Assembly (NCBI GenBank): GCA_016235595.1
Contig: JACRJX010000015.1
Location: 248,001-312,000 of the forward strand
DNA length: 64,000 nucleotides
Source: Verrucomicrobiota bacterium
Lineage (GTDB): Bacteria > Verrucomicrobiota > Verrucomicrobiia > CAIQCK01
Reading direction: 5' to 3'
Under the pieces are notes generated by a model. The model worked only from the letters and a program-made list of their open reading frames with translations. It ran no database searches and had not been told where the DNA came from. Below are positions 42,021 through 51,373 of this stretch, piece by piece. Every line of letters begins with the position of its first letter. The stretch's first letter is position 1. A program made the position numbers and the translations under genes.

Positions 42021-44303
42021 CTAGAACGTTACTCTCACACCCAGTATGCCATTCAATGCCTCCTGGGGAACCGCCACCCCGGAAATACCGTACAAAGCAT
42101 AGTGATTGTCAGTAAGGTTCCTCACATTCGCAAAAACATCAACATGCTTGGTTGCTGCCCAGAGCACGTAAAGATTGACTTCATACGGTGTGTCCAGTTC
42201 CGCATCGAGAGTGCCAGAAGACACATTCTCCGGCGTGGATCGGATGACCAGGCTCGGCGTGACGAACAGCTTGGGGGTAATCGCCCATGTTATGCCCAGG
42301 CGACCGTTGTGCTTGGAGATGCCCTGCAAGCCCGACGACACGCCGTTGTTGATCATCTCGAAGGACGTATATGAATAAGAGGCCCAGGGACTGACCGGTC
42401 CGAATTTCATCCGGGCGTAGATATCGCTCCCGTAACTGGTGCTTGTGCCGCCGTTGGCCGACTGAACCAAGGTGATCGGTTGGGTGCAGGCCGCATCCAG
42501 GTAAACGGTTCCAATGGTATTCTGCGGCAAACCGCGATCGGAAATGAGAAGGAGGTTGCTCTGTTCGCCATAGTAGAGGCCCACGCCGGCCTGGAAATTT
42601 TCCTTTGTATAGTTGAAGTCCACCTCGTGGGTTGTGGATGTCTCGGGCTGGAGATTGGGGTTCGTCGTGCTCAGTTGCGTTGTATTTTGGTAAACGTTGT
42701 AGGCGAAATACGGCGGTGGCGAAACGTAAGCGGTGCTGTAGGTGTATTTCGCCGTCCATTCGTCAGTCACGTTCCAGATCAACCCCGCGCGCGGCGTGAA
42801 AGATATTTCATCAATCCGCGAGTCCTTGTCGAACCGGACGCCACCGATCAGTCTCAGCCGCTCCATCGCCTGCCAGCCGGTTTCCACATAACCGCCATAC
42901 ACCTGGTATGTCACATGGGATACGCGCGGAATCAGGTAAGGACCGTCGCCCACAGCCTTCCAATACTGGAAACTGCCGCCTTGCTGAGTGATGCCTCCGA
43001 GGGTGTTGTCGGTGTTGGCTCCGCCAGGCACGGTGGATTTCGGCATGATGTCGTTGTAGGTTGCCACCAAGCCCGCCAACAGCGAGATGTTGTCGGTGAT
43101 GTCTACTTTCAACGTTTCTTCGATCGTGTAGGAGTAGCCCAGCCCATACTTGAAGTCGTCGTAATTCCATGAGACGGCTGGCGCCGGATTTTGCCACACG
43201 TAGCGCGTGGACGGATCAATCTCATACCGGTTGAACGTCACTGAGGAATCCAGGCGGATGTTGTCGGCCAGTTGGGCCGAGTACTTGGCCTCTGTCACGA
43301 TGGAAAAGTCTTCCCAGACCGCTTCTTCCACATAGGCGAAACTCGGAGTGCCCAATCCTTCCGTACTGCTCCGCTTTGAGTCCCGATACCACACCTGAAA
43401 CGAAAAATCGCCGGCCTCAAATCTTGCAAAGGTGTTCAGCCCGTAATCTTCTCTCAGCGGCGATGTGCTGGTGCCCCGGGCCTCAGCCGCGGCGCGATAG
43501 TCCTGCCACCACTGCGAATACTCCTTGTCCAGCGACGTCAGATCCGAGTCATGGTATTGCACATAGCCTGTGAGGCTGATGTTGTTATCCTTGTCGAACA
43601 CTTTCCCGAATGTGGCCCATGCCTCGCGCTCGTTATTCAGGCCGCCGGCAAACCCCGCCTCTCCGTGGACACCCTCCTCGGGTTGCTTCGTCTTGACGTT
43701 GATCACCGCGCTGGCCGCGTCGCGGCCGTAAAGGGTGGAACCGGGGCCGTAGATCACCTCGATCTGTTCCGCATCGCGCACGCTGAAATCGCTCCGGAAG
43801 GGGAAGTTCTCGCCCCCCGGGGGATTGACACGCATGCCATTGACCATCACGACGATTTTGTTGTTACCAACAATACCGCGGACCGGCACCTGCGTGCCGA
43901 TTTCGGAGAAGTAATATTCCGTCGTCTCCATTCCCGGCAGATCTCGCAGCACGTCCTTGAGGTTGGAATAGCCGCGCAGCTTGATGTCGTTCTTGTCAAT
44001 GACGTAAGCCATGCCGGGCGTTTCGGTCGCTTTTTCTGCCCGCTTGGAAGCCGTGGTGACTTCCTTGACTTCCACATTCATCAGGTCTTCCAGACTCAAC
44101 TTCTTCAAATACTCGGAGCCCTTCTTTTCCGCGGTGCCGGAAGACGCCACTTGCACCGGCTGAATGTCTTGATCCGCGTAGCTCGCCGTCGCCACCGCCA
44201 GCCACACGCAGCAAAGGACGCCCCGCCACACGAAATTCCCTTTGCACGCACGACCATCCACCTCGCCTCGTTCACGCAGGTGATTCCGCCGGATCAAAAT
44301 CAT
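42021..44303 (-). CDS. TonB-dependent outer-membrane receptor
   Basis: The product of about 760 residues has a signal peptide (hydrophobic stretch GVLCCVWLAVATASYA). The segment LKKLSLEDLMNVEV is typical of one TBDR group found with YfiR proteins. The plug domain has YSNLKDVLRDLPGMET, VPVRGIVGNNKIVVMVNGM and IEVIYGPGSTLYGRDAASAVINV. A beta barrel follows, ending in an aromatic residue (GVRVTF). Substrate specificity is unknown. I prefer ATG 44303, with AAGGGAG about eight bases upstream, over the GTG three codons earlier. It is first in the operon with YfiR, the kinase and the receiver, suggesting the receptor senses or imports the signal. Confidence 0.9.
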   Translation of the reverse strand: MILIRRNHLRERGEVDGRACKGNFVWRGVLCCVWLAVATASYADQDIQPVQVASSGTAEKKGSEYLKKLSLEDLMNVEVKEVTTASKRAEKATETPGMAYVIDKNDIKLRGYSNLKDVLRDLPGMETTEYYFSEIGTQVPVRGIVGNNKIVVMVNGMRVNPPGGENFPFRSDFSVRDAEQIEVIYGPGSTLYGRDAASAVINVKTKQPEEGVHGEAGFAGGLNNEREAWATFGKVFDKDNNISLTGYVQYHDSDLTSLDKEYSQWWQDYRAAAEARGTSTSPLREDYGLNTFARFEAGDFSFQVWYRDSKRSSTEGLGTPSFAYVEEAVWEDFSIVTEAKYSAQLADNIRLDSSVTFNRYEIDPSTRYVWQNPAPAVSWNYDDFKYGLGYSYTIEETLKVDITDNISLLAGLVATYNDIMPKSTVPGGANTDNTLGGITQQGGSFQYWKAVGDGPYLIPRVSHVTYQVYGGYVETGWQAMERLRLIGGVRFDKDSRIDEISFTPRAGLIWNVTDEWTAKYTYSTAYVSPPPYFAYNVYQNTTQLSTTNPNLQPETSTTHEVDFNYTKENFQAGVGLYYGEQSNLLLISDRGLPQNTIGTVYLDAACTQPITLVQSANGGTSTSYGSDIYARMKFGPVSPWASYSYTSFEMINNGVSSGLQGISKHNGRLGITWAITPKLFVTPSLVIRSTPENVSSGTLDAELDTPYEVNLYVLWAATKHVDVFANVRNLTDNHYALYGISGVAVPQEALNGILGVRVTF

Positions 44304-44525
44304 TTCGGACACTCCCTTGTTGTTGCCACGCGAGATCCCTTCTCGGAACGGTGAATTCTTGGACGCGGGGCAACTTTTCGCGCGCGGACAGTATCAGACC
44401 ACCCACAGAACGCAAGCCCGTAGAACAGCACGCATAGGTGTCTGCTTCTTCGGTCGCCCGACTCTTTGACACAGTCGAAAAAAGCGAGAGCAAGGATCGG
44501 AGCCGGCTGAATCACCCTCGTTTTC

Positions 44526-46502
44526 TTAGGGTTTCTGCACCGTTTCCATCTGTTTGATGATGGAGTCGAGATTTGCAGTGGGAGGTTCGAGCACCGGGCT
44601 TTCGATGAAGATGCGATGCCAGACGGCGAACACCACCAGCATGTAGATTCCGACGACTCCTCGCATCCGCCCTTCGATGAACTCTGTCACGATGCGTTCG
44701 ATTGCCAGCGGGTCGAAGTAGTCTGCTTCCCGGAGCGCCGGATTCACAAGACAGCTTGGCCCCAAGGTTTTCAGCCGTTCCTTGAGCCAGTTTGAGAGTG
44801 GAGGGGTAAAACCCTGTTTTTGCTTCGACAGCACGGCGGCAGGAAGTTGCCTGGCTCTCTTCCCGTTACGGAACAGGATCTTGGTCTGCACTTTTTGAAG
44901 AATCATGTTCTTCACGCTGGCTGAGATCTTTCTGTCAGCCGGGAGACTGTTGACGAAATCGACGAGGTTCCGGTCCAGAAAAGGAGCACGGAAGGCGATC
45001 CCCAACCCCTCAGCCTGCTTGCCCATCTTGCCGGTGACGCCGAACGCTCCGTCTGAGATCAAGTCGAGTTCGACGAACTGATGGAATTCGTCCTCGGCAG
45101 CGAGGTCGAACTGGCCCATGGCGGGGATGCTTTCGGTGTATCGATCCAGAAGGCGGGGAGATAGCACAAGCCGCGCAGATTCCAAAGCGCCCTTTCCGCC
45201 CCACGCTCCGTGGAGACGGTAGCGTTCTCGATAGGCGGCGTACAGCGGCGCGTTGAGTGCCTCAAGCAGTCTCCGGGCTTCCCGGCCCGGTTCGCACCAA
45301 GGCAGGATCCCTCTCATTATCGCTGCCGCCGAGGCGCACCAAAAGCGTCCAGCCGGCATGGATTGGAAGAATCCCCGCACCGTCGGCAGGGGGTAGGGTC
45401 TGCAGCACAAATGATCCGGCCCGTCTCCGCCAATGACTGCGTCGACCGATGCCGCCGCAAAACGCGCGAGGTGGTAGGTCGGGATGGACGATTCGTCGCT
45501 GTGAGGTTCCTCCTGAAGCCAGACAATCTGTGGGATCGCATCGAGGGCCTTGTGTGAATCGAGGGGAAGCTCGTGGTGTTCGCACCCAAAATGCGCTGCG
45601 ATCTGGCGCGCCCAAGATGACTCATCCTCGGGAACCTGTGGAAAACTGAGCAAAAAAGTTCTCAGGGGCGAATGCCCGAGTTCATGGGCTGCGGCGATGT
45701 TCAGGCTGGAATCGAGACCGCCGCTCAGGAAGAAACCGAGACTGCCTTCGGAATGCAAACGTCTCTGCAGGGCATCGCGATGCAGATCCTCGAGTCGAAC
45801 ACACGATTCGCTGTAATCGATCGAAACAGGTCGGAACGAGTAGCTGTGGACTCGGTTTGACAGAAAGCCGTTTTTTTTGCAGTGAGCGACATGACCGGGC
45901 GCCAGTTTGGCGATCCCCTTGAACATGGTTCGTGGAGGCAATACCGTGCTGGTGGCGAAGAATTCCACCACCGACTGTTGATCGACCTTGCGGGGTACTA
46001 CGCCTGAGGCGAGGATTGGGAGTATCCGCGACGCGAAGAGCACCCCATCAGGCCGAATGGCATAGTAGAGCTGTCGTATCCCGCCGGTTCTGTCCTGCGC
46101 CAGAAGGACTGTTTGAGAGCGGCGGTCCCAGATGGCCAGAGCAAAACCTCCATCCAGATACTCAAGGAATCGTTCCCCATGCTCGATGTAGAGGGCTGCC
46201 ACGATCTCCGCATCCGTCGCGTTGCTGGCGTCGCGATTGCGCGACTGCAAGTGGCGGCGAAGCTCGATTTGGTTGTGGATTTCGCCGGCCAAGGCAACGC
46301 GGACCGTGCCTTTTCCAAACCCGCTGGATGTCTGCGACTGTTCCCGGCCCGGAGCACAGGATCGACTGCTGCAGATGCCGAAAGCGCCATCGATTTCGAT
46401 GGGGTGGGACCTCGATCCGGGGACGGACGACGCCATGCGTTCGAGGACGCTTCGCTCGGCTGGCCGGTCGTACCAGATTCCTCCGAATAGAAATGAAAAC
46501 AT
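44526..46502 (-). CDS. Asparagine-synthetase-like protein lacking the N-terminal catalytic Cys
   Basis: The 658-residue product keeps the class II glutamine-amidotransferase fold (LAGEIHNQIELRRHL, YLDGGFALAIWDRR, LLAQDRTGGIRQLYYA). The synthetase domain has the pyrophosphate loop FFLSGGLDSSLNI (260-266), then VIGGDGPDHLCC and KQKQGFTPPLSNWL. Residue 2 is Phe instead of the essential Cys, and no alternative start upstream restores it. The frame upstream runs to a TAA with no ATG, GTG or TTG. It should therefore be unable to use glutamine. It may use ammonia, or act on other substrates as beta-lactam synthetases and lasso-peptide cyclases do. It stands alone between the receptor operon and tRNA-Phe. 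Confidence 0.85.
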   Translation of the reverse strand: MFSFLFGGIWYDRPAERSVLERMASSVPGSRSHPIEIDGAFGICSSRSCAPGREQSQTSSGFGKGTVRVALAGEIHNQIELRRHLQSRNRDASNATDAEIVAALYIEHGERFLEYLDGGFALAIWDRRSQTVLLAQDRTGGIRQLYYAIRPDGVLFASRILPILASGVVPRKVDQQSVVEFFATSTVLPPRTMFKGIAKLAPGHVAHCKKNGFLSNRVHSYSFRPVSIDYSESCVRLEDLHRDALQRRLHSEGSLGFFLSGGLDSSLNIAAAHELGHSPLRTFLLSFPQVPEDESSWARQIAAHFGCEHHELPLDSHKALDAIPQIVWLQEEPHSDESSIPTYHLARFAAASVDAVIGGDGPDHLCCRPYPLPTVRGFFQSMPAGRFWCASAAAIMRGILPWCEPGREARRLLEALNAPLYAAYRERYRLHGAWGGKGALESARLVLSPRLLDRYTESIPAMGQFDLAAEDEFHQFVELDLISDGAFGVTGKMGKQAEGLGIAFRAPFLDRNLVDFVNSLPADRKISASVKNMILQKVQTKILFRNGKRARQLPAAVLSKQKQGFTPPLSNWLKERLKTLGPSCLVNPALREADYFDPLAIERIVTEFIEGRMRGVVGIYMLVVFAVWHRIFIESPVLEPPTANLDSIIKQMETVQKP

Positions 46503-46817
46503 GGGGGATTTTCTTGAAGCTTGCGCCGATTGAGGATGAAAGTTTTTGCGTCGTGCTTATTCTCGGCGTGTACAAGGCCTTGCTGGGCAGCTTTTGTGAT
46601 TGGCACCGCACTGTCTTTCACAGACTGCTCAACAACGGGCGTGTATCTACGCCTGTTCTCGAATCCGGTCAACTTCTGAAAGCGGAGACGTCGTTCAGCC
46701 AATCCAAGCGCAAAAAAATGAGTAGAAGATGTCGCTGCGTCTGCAATGTGGGTTGTTAGTGATCTTACTGGTAATGCCCCTCGCGTCCACCCAAGTTCCC
46801 GCATCATAGACAAAAAA
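46503..46817. other. Region between the synthetase-like gene and tRNA-Phe, no supported gene
   Basis: About 315 bases. One frame on the minus strand is open from 46813 into the synthetase gene, but it has no ribosome site and no recognisable peptide. Six T follow the tRNA 3' end at 46812-46817. I see no promoter for the synthetase gene that I would defend. Confidence 0.5.
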
Positions 46818-46893
<76 letters not shown>

Positions 46894-46938
46894 ACCCAAA
46901 GGGTGATTCCCATCCTGGCTTCGGGAAAAAGCGGCGGA

Positions 46939-46967
46939 ACCATACCGACTTGCCCGCGCCTCGTCAA
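46939..46967 (-). promoter_or_regulatory. Candidate sigma-70 promoter for tRNA-Phe
   Basis: On the minus strand TTGACG (46962-46967) and TATGGT (46939-46944) are 17 bases apart, matching five and four of six consensus positions. The -10 ends about 45 bases before the mature tRNA 5' end, which leaves a short 5' leader for RNase P to remove. Confidence 0.6.
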
Positions 46968-46987
46968 CCCCGACCTGCGTATAACTT

Positions 46988-47020
46988 CACGTTTCCATCC
47001 GAACCCGGAACGGAAACGTG
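46988..47020. repeat. Inverted repeat upstream of the GH16 gene, possible operator
   Basis: CACGTTTCC (46988-46996) and GGAAACGTG (47012-47020) form a perfect nine-base inverted repeat spaced by 15 bases, 51 bases before the GH16 start codon. It also lies upstream of the divergent tRNA promoter. No T run follows, so an operator is more likely than a terminator. Confidence 0.5.
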
Positions 47021-47071
47021 GTTGACGTGCCGACGTTCTGACGCTTTCAATTGGCCATTCGGATCTGAATC

Positions 47072-48718
47072 ATGAATGCCTCTCGTTTCTCACAAATCCT
47101 CCTGATGGTACTGGCAGCGGCCTGTGTCCCAACCCTCGCAGAACCGCCCGCTGGCAAGCATTGGAAGCTCGTTTTTAGCGACGAGTTTGACGGCAGCAAG
47201 CTGGACGAATCAAAGTGGTCGCGCGCCAACCATGGCGAGGCGTTCTGTTGGAATGGCGCAAAGGGCCTGCGCTGTGACGATCATGCGGAGGTGGATGGCA
47301 AGGGCAACTTCGTTATCAAGGTAACCCGCGACGCCGACGGCACCTATCGTTACCACAACGGCATCCAGACCAAGGGCAAGTTCCAGCGCGCATACGGTTA
47401 CTATGAGACGCGTGTCCGGTTCACGCGCGAGCCAGGTTGGTGGGGCGCGGTTTGGCTCTATGGTGTCGAGGTCGGGCCCAACCCGTTCAAGATGGGGCAG
47501 GAGATCGACATCTTTGAGGACTTCACCAAACCGAAGACCAAACCGGAGTTCGCGCACAATGTTCACTTCGACGCGCAATTGGAGTCGGCGATGGAAAACA
47601 ACAAGCGCGTCGGCAAGCTCGATGGCGATACGCTCTACCGCGTCTCACGCGGCAAACACGACGTGGACGTGGGCGATTGGAACGCGTTCCATGTCGTCAG
47701 CGTGGAGTGGACGCCGCTCGAATACATTTTCTACTGTGACGGCAAGGAAACGTGGCGGGTGGACTACCACGAAGTGCCGGTGACGACACAGCCGATGCAC
47801 GTGCTCATCTCCGGCTGCTTCCGCGACCCGACGGGGCGAAAGTGGATGGGAGACTACGCCGAGGGGAAATGGCCCGACGCGCTCACGGTGGATTATGTGC
47901 GCGTTTATGAAGAAGACCTGGGCCGGAAGAAGAAGCCGGACGTCGCCCTGCGGTTCGCGAAGCCTGTGAAGGTTGTGCGACAGACCGATGAGGTATCGTT
48001 TCGGATCACGGCATCGGGCGCGACGAATGTGATGCTCTTCACCAACGGCCGCATTCGCGCCGAGAGAGCCGAGGCCTCGGCGACGTTCACATTGCCAGCG
48101 AAGCAACTCTGTCTCGGCGAAAACATCCTCATCGCGATGGCGCGCAACAAGGATGGCGTCATCGGCATGTCAAAACCGATCACGCTGGAAGTGGAATGGC
48201 CTGATGTGGGCAAGAGCACTCCATATCTCGGCAAGGCTCAGGTGATCCCCGGCCGCATCATTCCCGGCCACTACGACGATGGCGGCCAGCGCGTCGCCTA
48301 CTCCACCTATGCGAAGCAGAACACATACGGCAAACCGCCTTGGAACCTCAAGTTCCGACCCGACGAAGGCATCAACGCGCCGAACGAGAAGGGCATCGGC
48401 GCCTCGCAACGCGGCATGTGGGTGTGCTACACGGTGGACGTGCAGCAGACAGGAACCTACAAGGTTGTACCCTTCGCAGCGCGCGTGGACGGCCAGGGCT
48501 TCAAGTCTGACAAACCCGATCGCATCATTCTCGAACTCGACGGCAAACCGCTGACGGAGCTGGCGTTTGGCACCGACTTCACCACAGGCCGGAGCTGGTG
48601 GGACAACTACCGGCCGTTGCCCGGGAAGACCGTGCGGCTTACCGAGGGCCGCCATGTGCTGCGCGTGAAGTTCGACGCCACGCCATTCCAATTCGGCGGG
48701 CTGGAGTTCTCGAAATAG
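47072..48718 (+). CDS. Exported GH16 glycoside hydrolase
   Basis: The 548-residue product has a Sec signal peptide (MNASRFSQILLMVLAAACVP, cleavage near TLA). A GH16 beta-jelly-roll catalytic domain follows (about 30-285): WKLVFSDEFDGSKLDESKW, GYYETRVRFTREPGWWGAVWLYG and QEIDIFEDF, the ExDxxE-type motif with nucleophile and acid/base Glu. It ends at WPDALTVDYVRVYE. After that come an Ig-like segment (about 295-385) and a C-terminal CBM6-like beta domain (TYKVVPFAARVDGQGF, GGLEFS). GH16 enzymes cut beta-linked galactans or glucans such as agar, porphyran, carrageenan or laminarin. The precise substrate is not clear, though the GWWGAVW block is seen in galactan-active members. Confidence 0.88.
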   Translation: MNASRFSQILLMVLAAACVPTLAEPPAGKHWKLVFSDEFDGSKLDESKWSRANHGEAFCWNGAKGLRCDDHAEVDGKGNFVIKVTRDADGTYRYHNGIQTKGKFQRAYGYYETRVRFTREPGWWGAVWLYGVEVGPNPFKMGQEIDIFEDFTKPKTKPEFAHNVHFDAQLESAMENNKRVGKLDGDTLYRVSRGKHDVDVGDWNAFHVVSVEWTPLEYIFYCDGKETWRVDYHEVPVTTQPMHVLISGCFRDPTGRKWMGDYAEGKWPDALTVDYVRVYEEDLGRKKKPDVALRFAKPVKVVRQTDEVSFRITASGATNVMLFTNGRIRAERAEASATFTLPAKQLCLGENILIAMARNKDGVIGMSKPITLEVEWPDVGKSTPYLGKAQVIPGRIIPGHYDDGGQRVAYSTYAKQNTYGKPPWNLKFRPDEGINAPNEKGIGASQRGMWVCYTVDVQQTGTYKVVPFAARVDGQGFKSDKPDRIILELDGKPLTELAFGTDFTTGRSWWDNYRPLPGKTVRLTEGRHVLRVKFDATPFQFGGLEFSK

Positions 48719-48809
48719 AATCCTCGTTCGCTGAACCGCTATCAGGTTTAATCCAGATCGCCGCACCTTGTGAAAACGGATGCGCACGCCTCACGAGAGG
48801 CGCGATTTG

Positions 48810-50441
48810 TCAGGCGGCGTGGAGTATGCACTCGACCTTGAGAATGTCCGCCATCTTGCTCAACTCGCGGGTGTAGTCTCCATATACCATCACGTAGTGG
48901 TGCCCGAAGGTCGCAGTCCGCAGATGGAACCCGTCCGGGTCCTTGACGCGAATCAACATCTCCGTGGAGCATCGCTCCGAGGAGAACCCTCTCATTCCCA
49001 CGACTTCCGCCTTGGTCAGCAGCAGCTTCGTGGTCGCCGGATTGAACCGCCCCAAGGTGATCGTCTTCTCCTTGATCTTTGTGAAATCAACCTTGAACGA
49101 CGCGCCCCAGCCTGATTTGCCCGCTTTTCCGGGGACGAAGTTCCTGATCTCGAACGGAAGATCGGGTGTTCCGAATCCCTCCATCTTGAGCGAGGGCACG
49201 TTGTGCCCGAACGTGAAGTCGGCTTTCCCTTTGACCTCCTCGTTCACCCAAAAATAGGGCGCAAAGAACGGCTTCTCCGGCCCGGGCTGGTAGGGATTGA
49301 GATTGCCCATGTAGGCGGATTTGTTTGCGATGGAGCTGAACAACTTGATCGCGAGCATGCACCCGATCTCGCCCTCGCAGGCGGTCGCATAACCTTCACC
49401 GTTGAGGAGCGAGAACGCCACGCACGGCGTGATCTTCCAAGCCATGGCCAGTTTGCTTGAGCAGAACTCGATGCAATCGATGCTGTAAGCGTTACAATTG
49501 TATTTGGCCATCAGCGACCGGATCGTCTGGTAAAACAGCACGTTGTTCCTGAATAACTCCCGGTCCATGTGCACAGCCTTCGTCTGGTTGAGCAGCCTGC
49601 CGTTGAGCCGTTCCACCTCCGCCATCGCGGCTGGATCCTTGAGGATTCTGTCCCGCTCGCTGGTGAGCTCGCTGTAGCCCACAATGGTGGCGCCCATGCC
49701 GAACTTGTTCTTCAGGTCGTCAAAATCCCCGACCGACCCACGCAGGTAGCCGGGGCCTTTCACCGCGCCTCCGATTTCCGTGACCAGTAGCATGTTGGTC
49801 TGCCGAAACGCCTTTCTCGCCCGCAGCAAGGCAATCAGCTTGTTCAGACCGCCATACGCATACTCGGCGTAACCCTCGGCTCCCATGCTGTCCAGGTAAG
49901 CCGCCAGGGTCCGGCCGAGGTGTCCCGCACTCACGATGGGTGCCTTGCACATTTCATGCAGTGCGGAGGCGAAATAGACTTCGTGATGCGAGCTGAGATT
50001 GTAGCCTCGGAGAACATAGAGATCCACTTGGTCCATGTCGTCTTTGAGGACTCGCAGGTCTCTCGGCAACAGCCGGGTGTTCTCACGAAACTCCATATAC
50101 ACCGGCTCGATCATGTTGGCTTCGGGAGGCAGACTGTTGCGGAACGTCTTCACAGTTTCCGCATACCTCTGCCGCGCTTCGGCCCTTTCGGCATCCGGGC
50201 CCTGGCTCATCTCGCTGTAACGGCACGGCCCCTCCCAGAGGGAGCTGTGAATCATTGCATAATAGATGAGCTTCACATTGAGCTTCACGTCGCGAGGATT
50301 TCCCCCGCCCGCCGCCCCGGCTGAAGTGTGCTCGTAAGCCGCATTCGGGCGGACCTCCGCCTTGGCGGCGTTGCCGGCCAGCACCACGCTCGTCAGACCC
50401 AGGCTGGCCCCTTTTAAGAACTCACGTCGGTTTGTTTTCAT
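48810..50441 (-). CDS. Tat-exported protein of the L-fucose isomerase-like fold
   Basis: The 543-residue product starts at ATG 50441, with GGAG six bases upstream, and carries a Tat signal (TNRREFLKG then a hydrophobic stretch to VVLAGNAAKA). The body resembles L-fucose/L-arabinose isomerase-like proteins (COG2407): NAYSIDCIEFC, ITPCVAFSLLNGEGYATACEGEIGCM and, at the C-terminus, FGHHYVMVYGD. In cytoplasmic FucI the metal ligands are a Glu, an Asp and a His; Glu and His have candidates here. Export is unusual for a sugar isomerase, so it may act on extracytoplasmic sugars or be a binding protein. Activity is unproven. It lies 88 bases downstream of a leucine-rich-repeat gene on the same strand. 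Confidence 0.65.
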   Translation of the reverse strand: MKTNRREFLKGASLGLTSVVLAGNAAKAEVRPNAAYEHTSAGAAGGGNPRDVKLNVKLIYYAMIHSSLWEGPCRYSEMSQGPDAERAEARQRYAETVKTFRNSLPPEANMIEPVYMEFRENTRLLPRDLRVLKDDMDQVDLYVLRGYNLSSHHEVYFASALHEMCKAPIVSAGHLGRTLAAYLDSMGAEGYAEYAYGGLNKLIALLRARKAFRQTNMLLVTEIGGAVKGPGYLRGSVGDFDDLKNKFGMGATIVGYSELTSERDRILKDPAAMAEVERLNGRLLNQTKAVHMDRELFRNNVLFYQTIRSLMAKYNCNAYSIDCIEFCSSKLAMAWKITPCVAFSLLNGEGYATACEGEIGCMLAIKLFSSIANKSAYMGNLNPYQPGPEKPFFAPYFWVNEEVKGKADFTFGHNVPSLKMEGFGTPDLPFEIRNFVPGKAGKSGWGASFKVDFTKIKEKTITLGRFNPATTKLLLTKAEVVGMRGFSSERCSTEMLIRVKDPDGFHLRTATFGHHYVMVYGDYTRELSKMADILKVECILHAA

Positions 50442-50529
50442 GGCATGCTCCATCCTTCGAAGCTGAACGTTTCGGAATTGGTGAAGTGGTTCATCGCGCT
50501 GCGGTCGGTCAGCAGCAAGTCAGGGCGTT

Positions 50530-51363
50530 TCACCTGACCTTGCACTTCGGCAGTGCTTGCCGGATTTTCTCCATGGCCGTTGCGTCACGCAACCCAATGT
50601 CCAGCATCCGGAGATTGGGCAACGCTTTGAGATGCTCCACTCCGGCCTCGGTCGCCTTGGTGCCGCGCAGATACAGTGTTTGGAGGTTCGCCAATCCCTT
50701 GAGGTGTTCCAGCCCGGCATCGGTCACGGCCCGCACTCCGATCAAGTCGAGCTTTGTGAGGTCAGTCAACCCTTTGAGATGCTCCAAGCCCGCATCGGTC
50801 ACTTGGGTGCCTTCCATGGCAAGGTATGTGAGGCGAAGACCTTTGAGGTGCGCCAACCCCGCATCGGTTATCTTGGTGTAGCACAATATCAGCGAGTGGA
50901 GATTCGGGAAAAACGCTCTGAGACGCTCCACTCCTGTATCGGTGACATCGGCGGCTTCCAGATAGAGCAGTTCGAGGTTGGTCAACGTCCTGAGTTTTTC
51001 CAGGCCGGCGTCGCTCACCTGCGTCTTGTCCAAAATCAGGCTCCGGAGTTTGGTCAACCCCGTGAGGTTCTCCAACCCAGCGTCGTTGACCATGCTCTCT
51101 CGCAGGTCCAGCGACTGCAAGTTGACCAGACTTCTGATATGCGTCAGACCGGCATTGAGAGCCTTGCTTTTCCGCAGTGTCACGCCAATCACCATCTTGT
51201 CCGGACTCTTCGTGTCGAAGGTGACTGTGCCGCCAAGCTCCTGAATCGCGGCAACGGCTTTCGCCTGTTCTGGGTTTGCTTGTGCCCTTGCGGTCGAATA
51301 GCCCGAGGCAACTACGGCAAGCGACAAACCCAATACTTGGATCAACAGTGAATGTCGGTTCAT
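50530..51363 (-). CDS. Exported leucine-rich-repeat protein
   Basis: The 277-residue product has a Sec signal peptide (LLIQVLGLSLAVVASGYSTARA). A short beta segment (VTFDTKSPDKMVIGVTL) precedes about eight leucine-rich repeats of 23-25 residues with the pattern VTDAGLEHLKGLTxLxxLxL. This repeat is the type often found in planctomycete and verrucomicrobial proteins and in F-box-like LRR proteins. It forms a solenoid likely to bind proteins. The start at ATG 51363 is supported by AAAGGAA upstream; a longer frame is open but lacks a signal peptide. It probably shares an operon with the fucose-isomerase-like gene. Partner unknown. Confidence 0.85.
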   Translation of the reverse strand: MNRHSLLIQVLGLSLAVVASGYSTARAQANPEQAKAVAAIQELGGTVTFDTKSPDKMVIGVTLRKSKALNAGLTHIRSLVNLQSLDLRESMVNDAGLENLTGLTKLRSLILDKTQVSDAGLEKLRTLTNLELLYLEAADVTDTGVERLRAFFPNLHSLILCYTKITDAGLAHLKGLRLTYLAMEGTQVTDAGLEHLKGLTDLTKLDLIGVRAVTDAGLEHLKGLANLQTLYLRGTKATEAGVEHLKALPNLRMLDIGLRDATAMEKIRQALPKCKVR

Positions 51364-51373
51364 TGGATTCCTT

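Noticed and set aside
46503-46813. Possible lasso or other RiPP precursor upstream of the Cys-less synthetase
   Set aside because: The open frame there runs into the synthetase gene in another phase, has no ribosome site and no leader/core pattern, and no leader-binding or protease gene is near.
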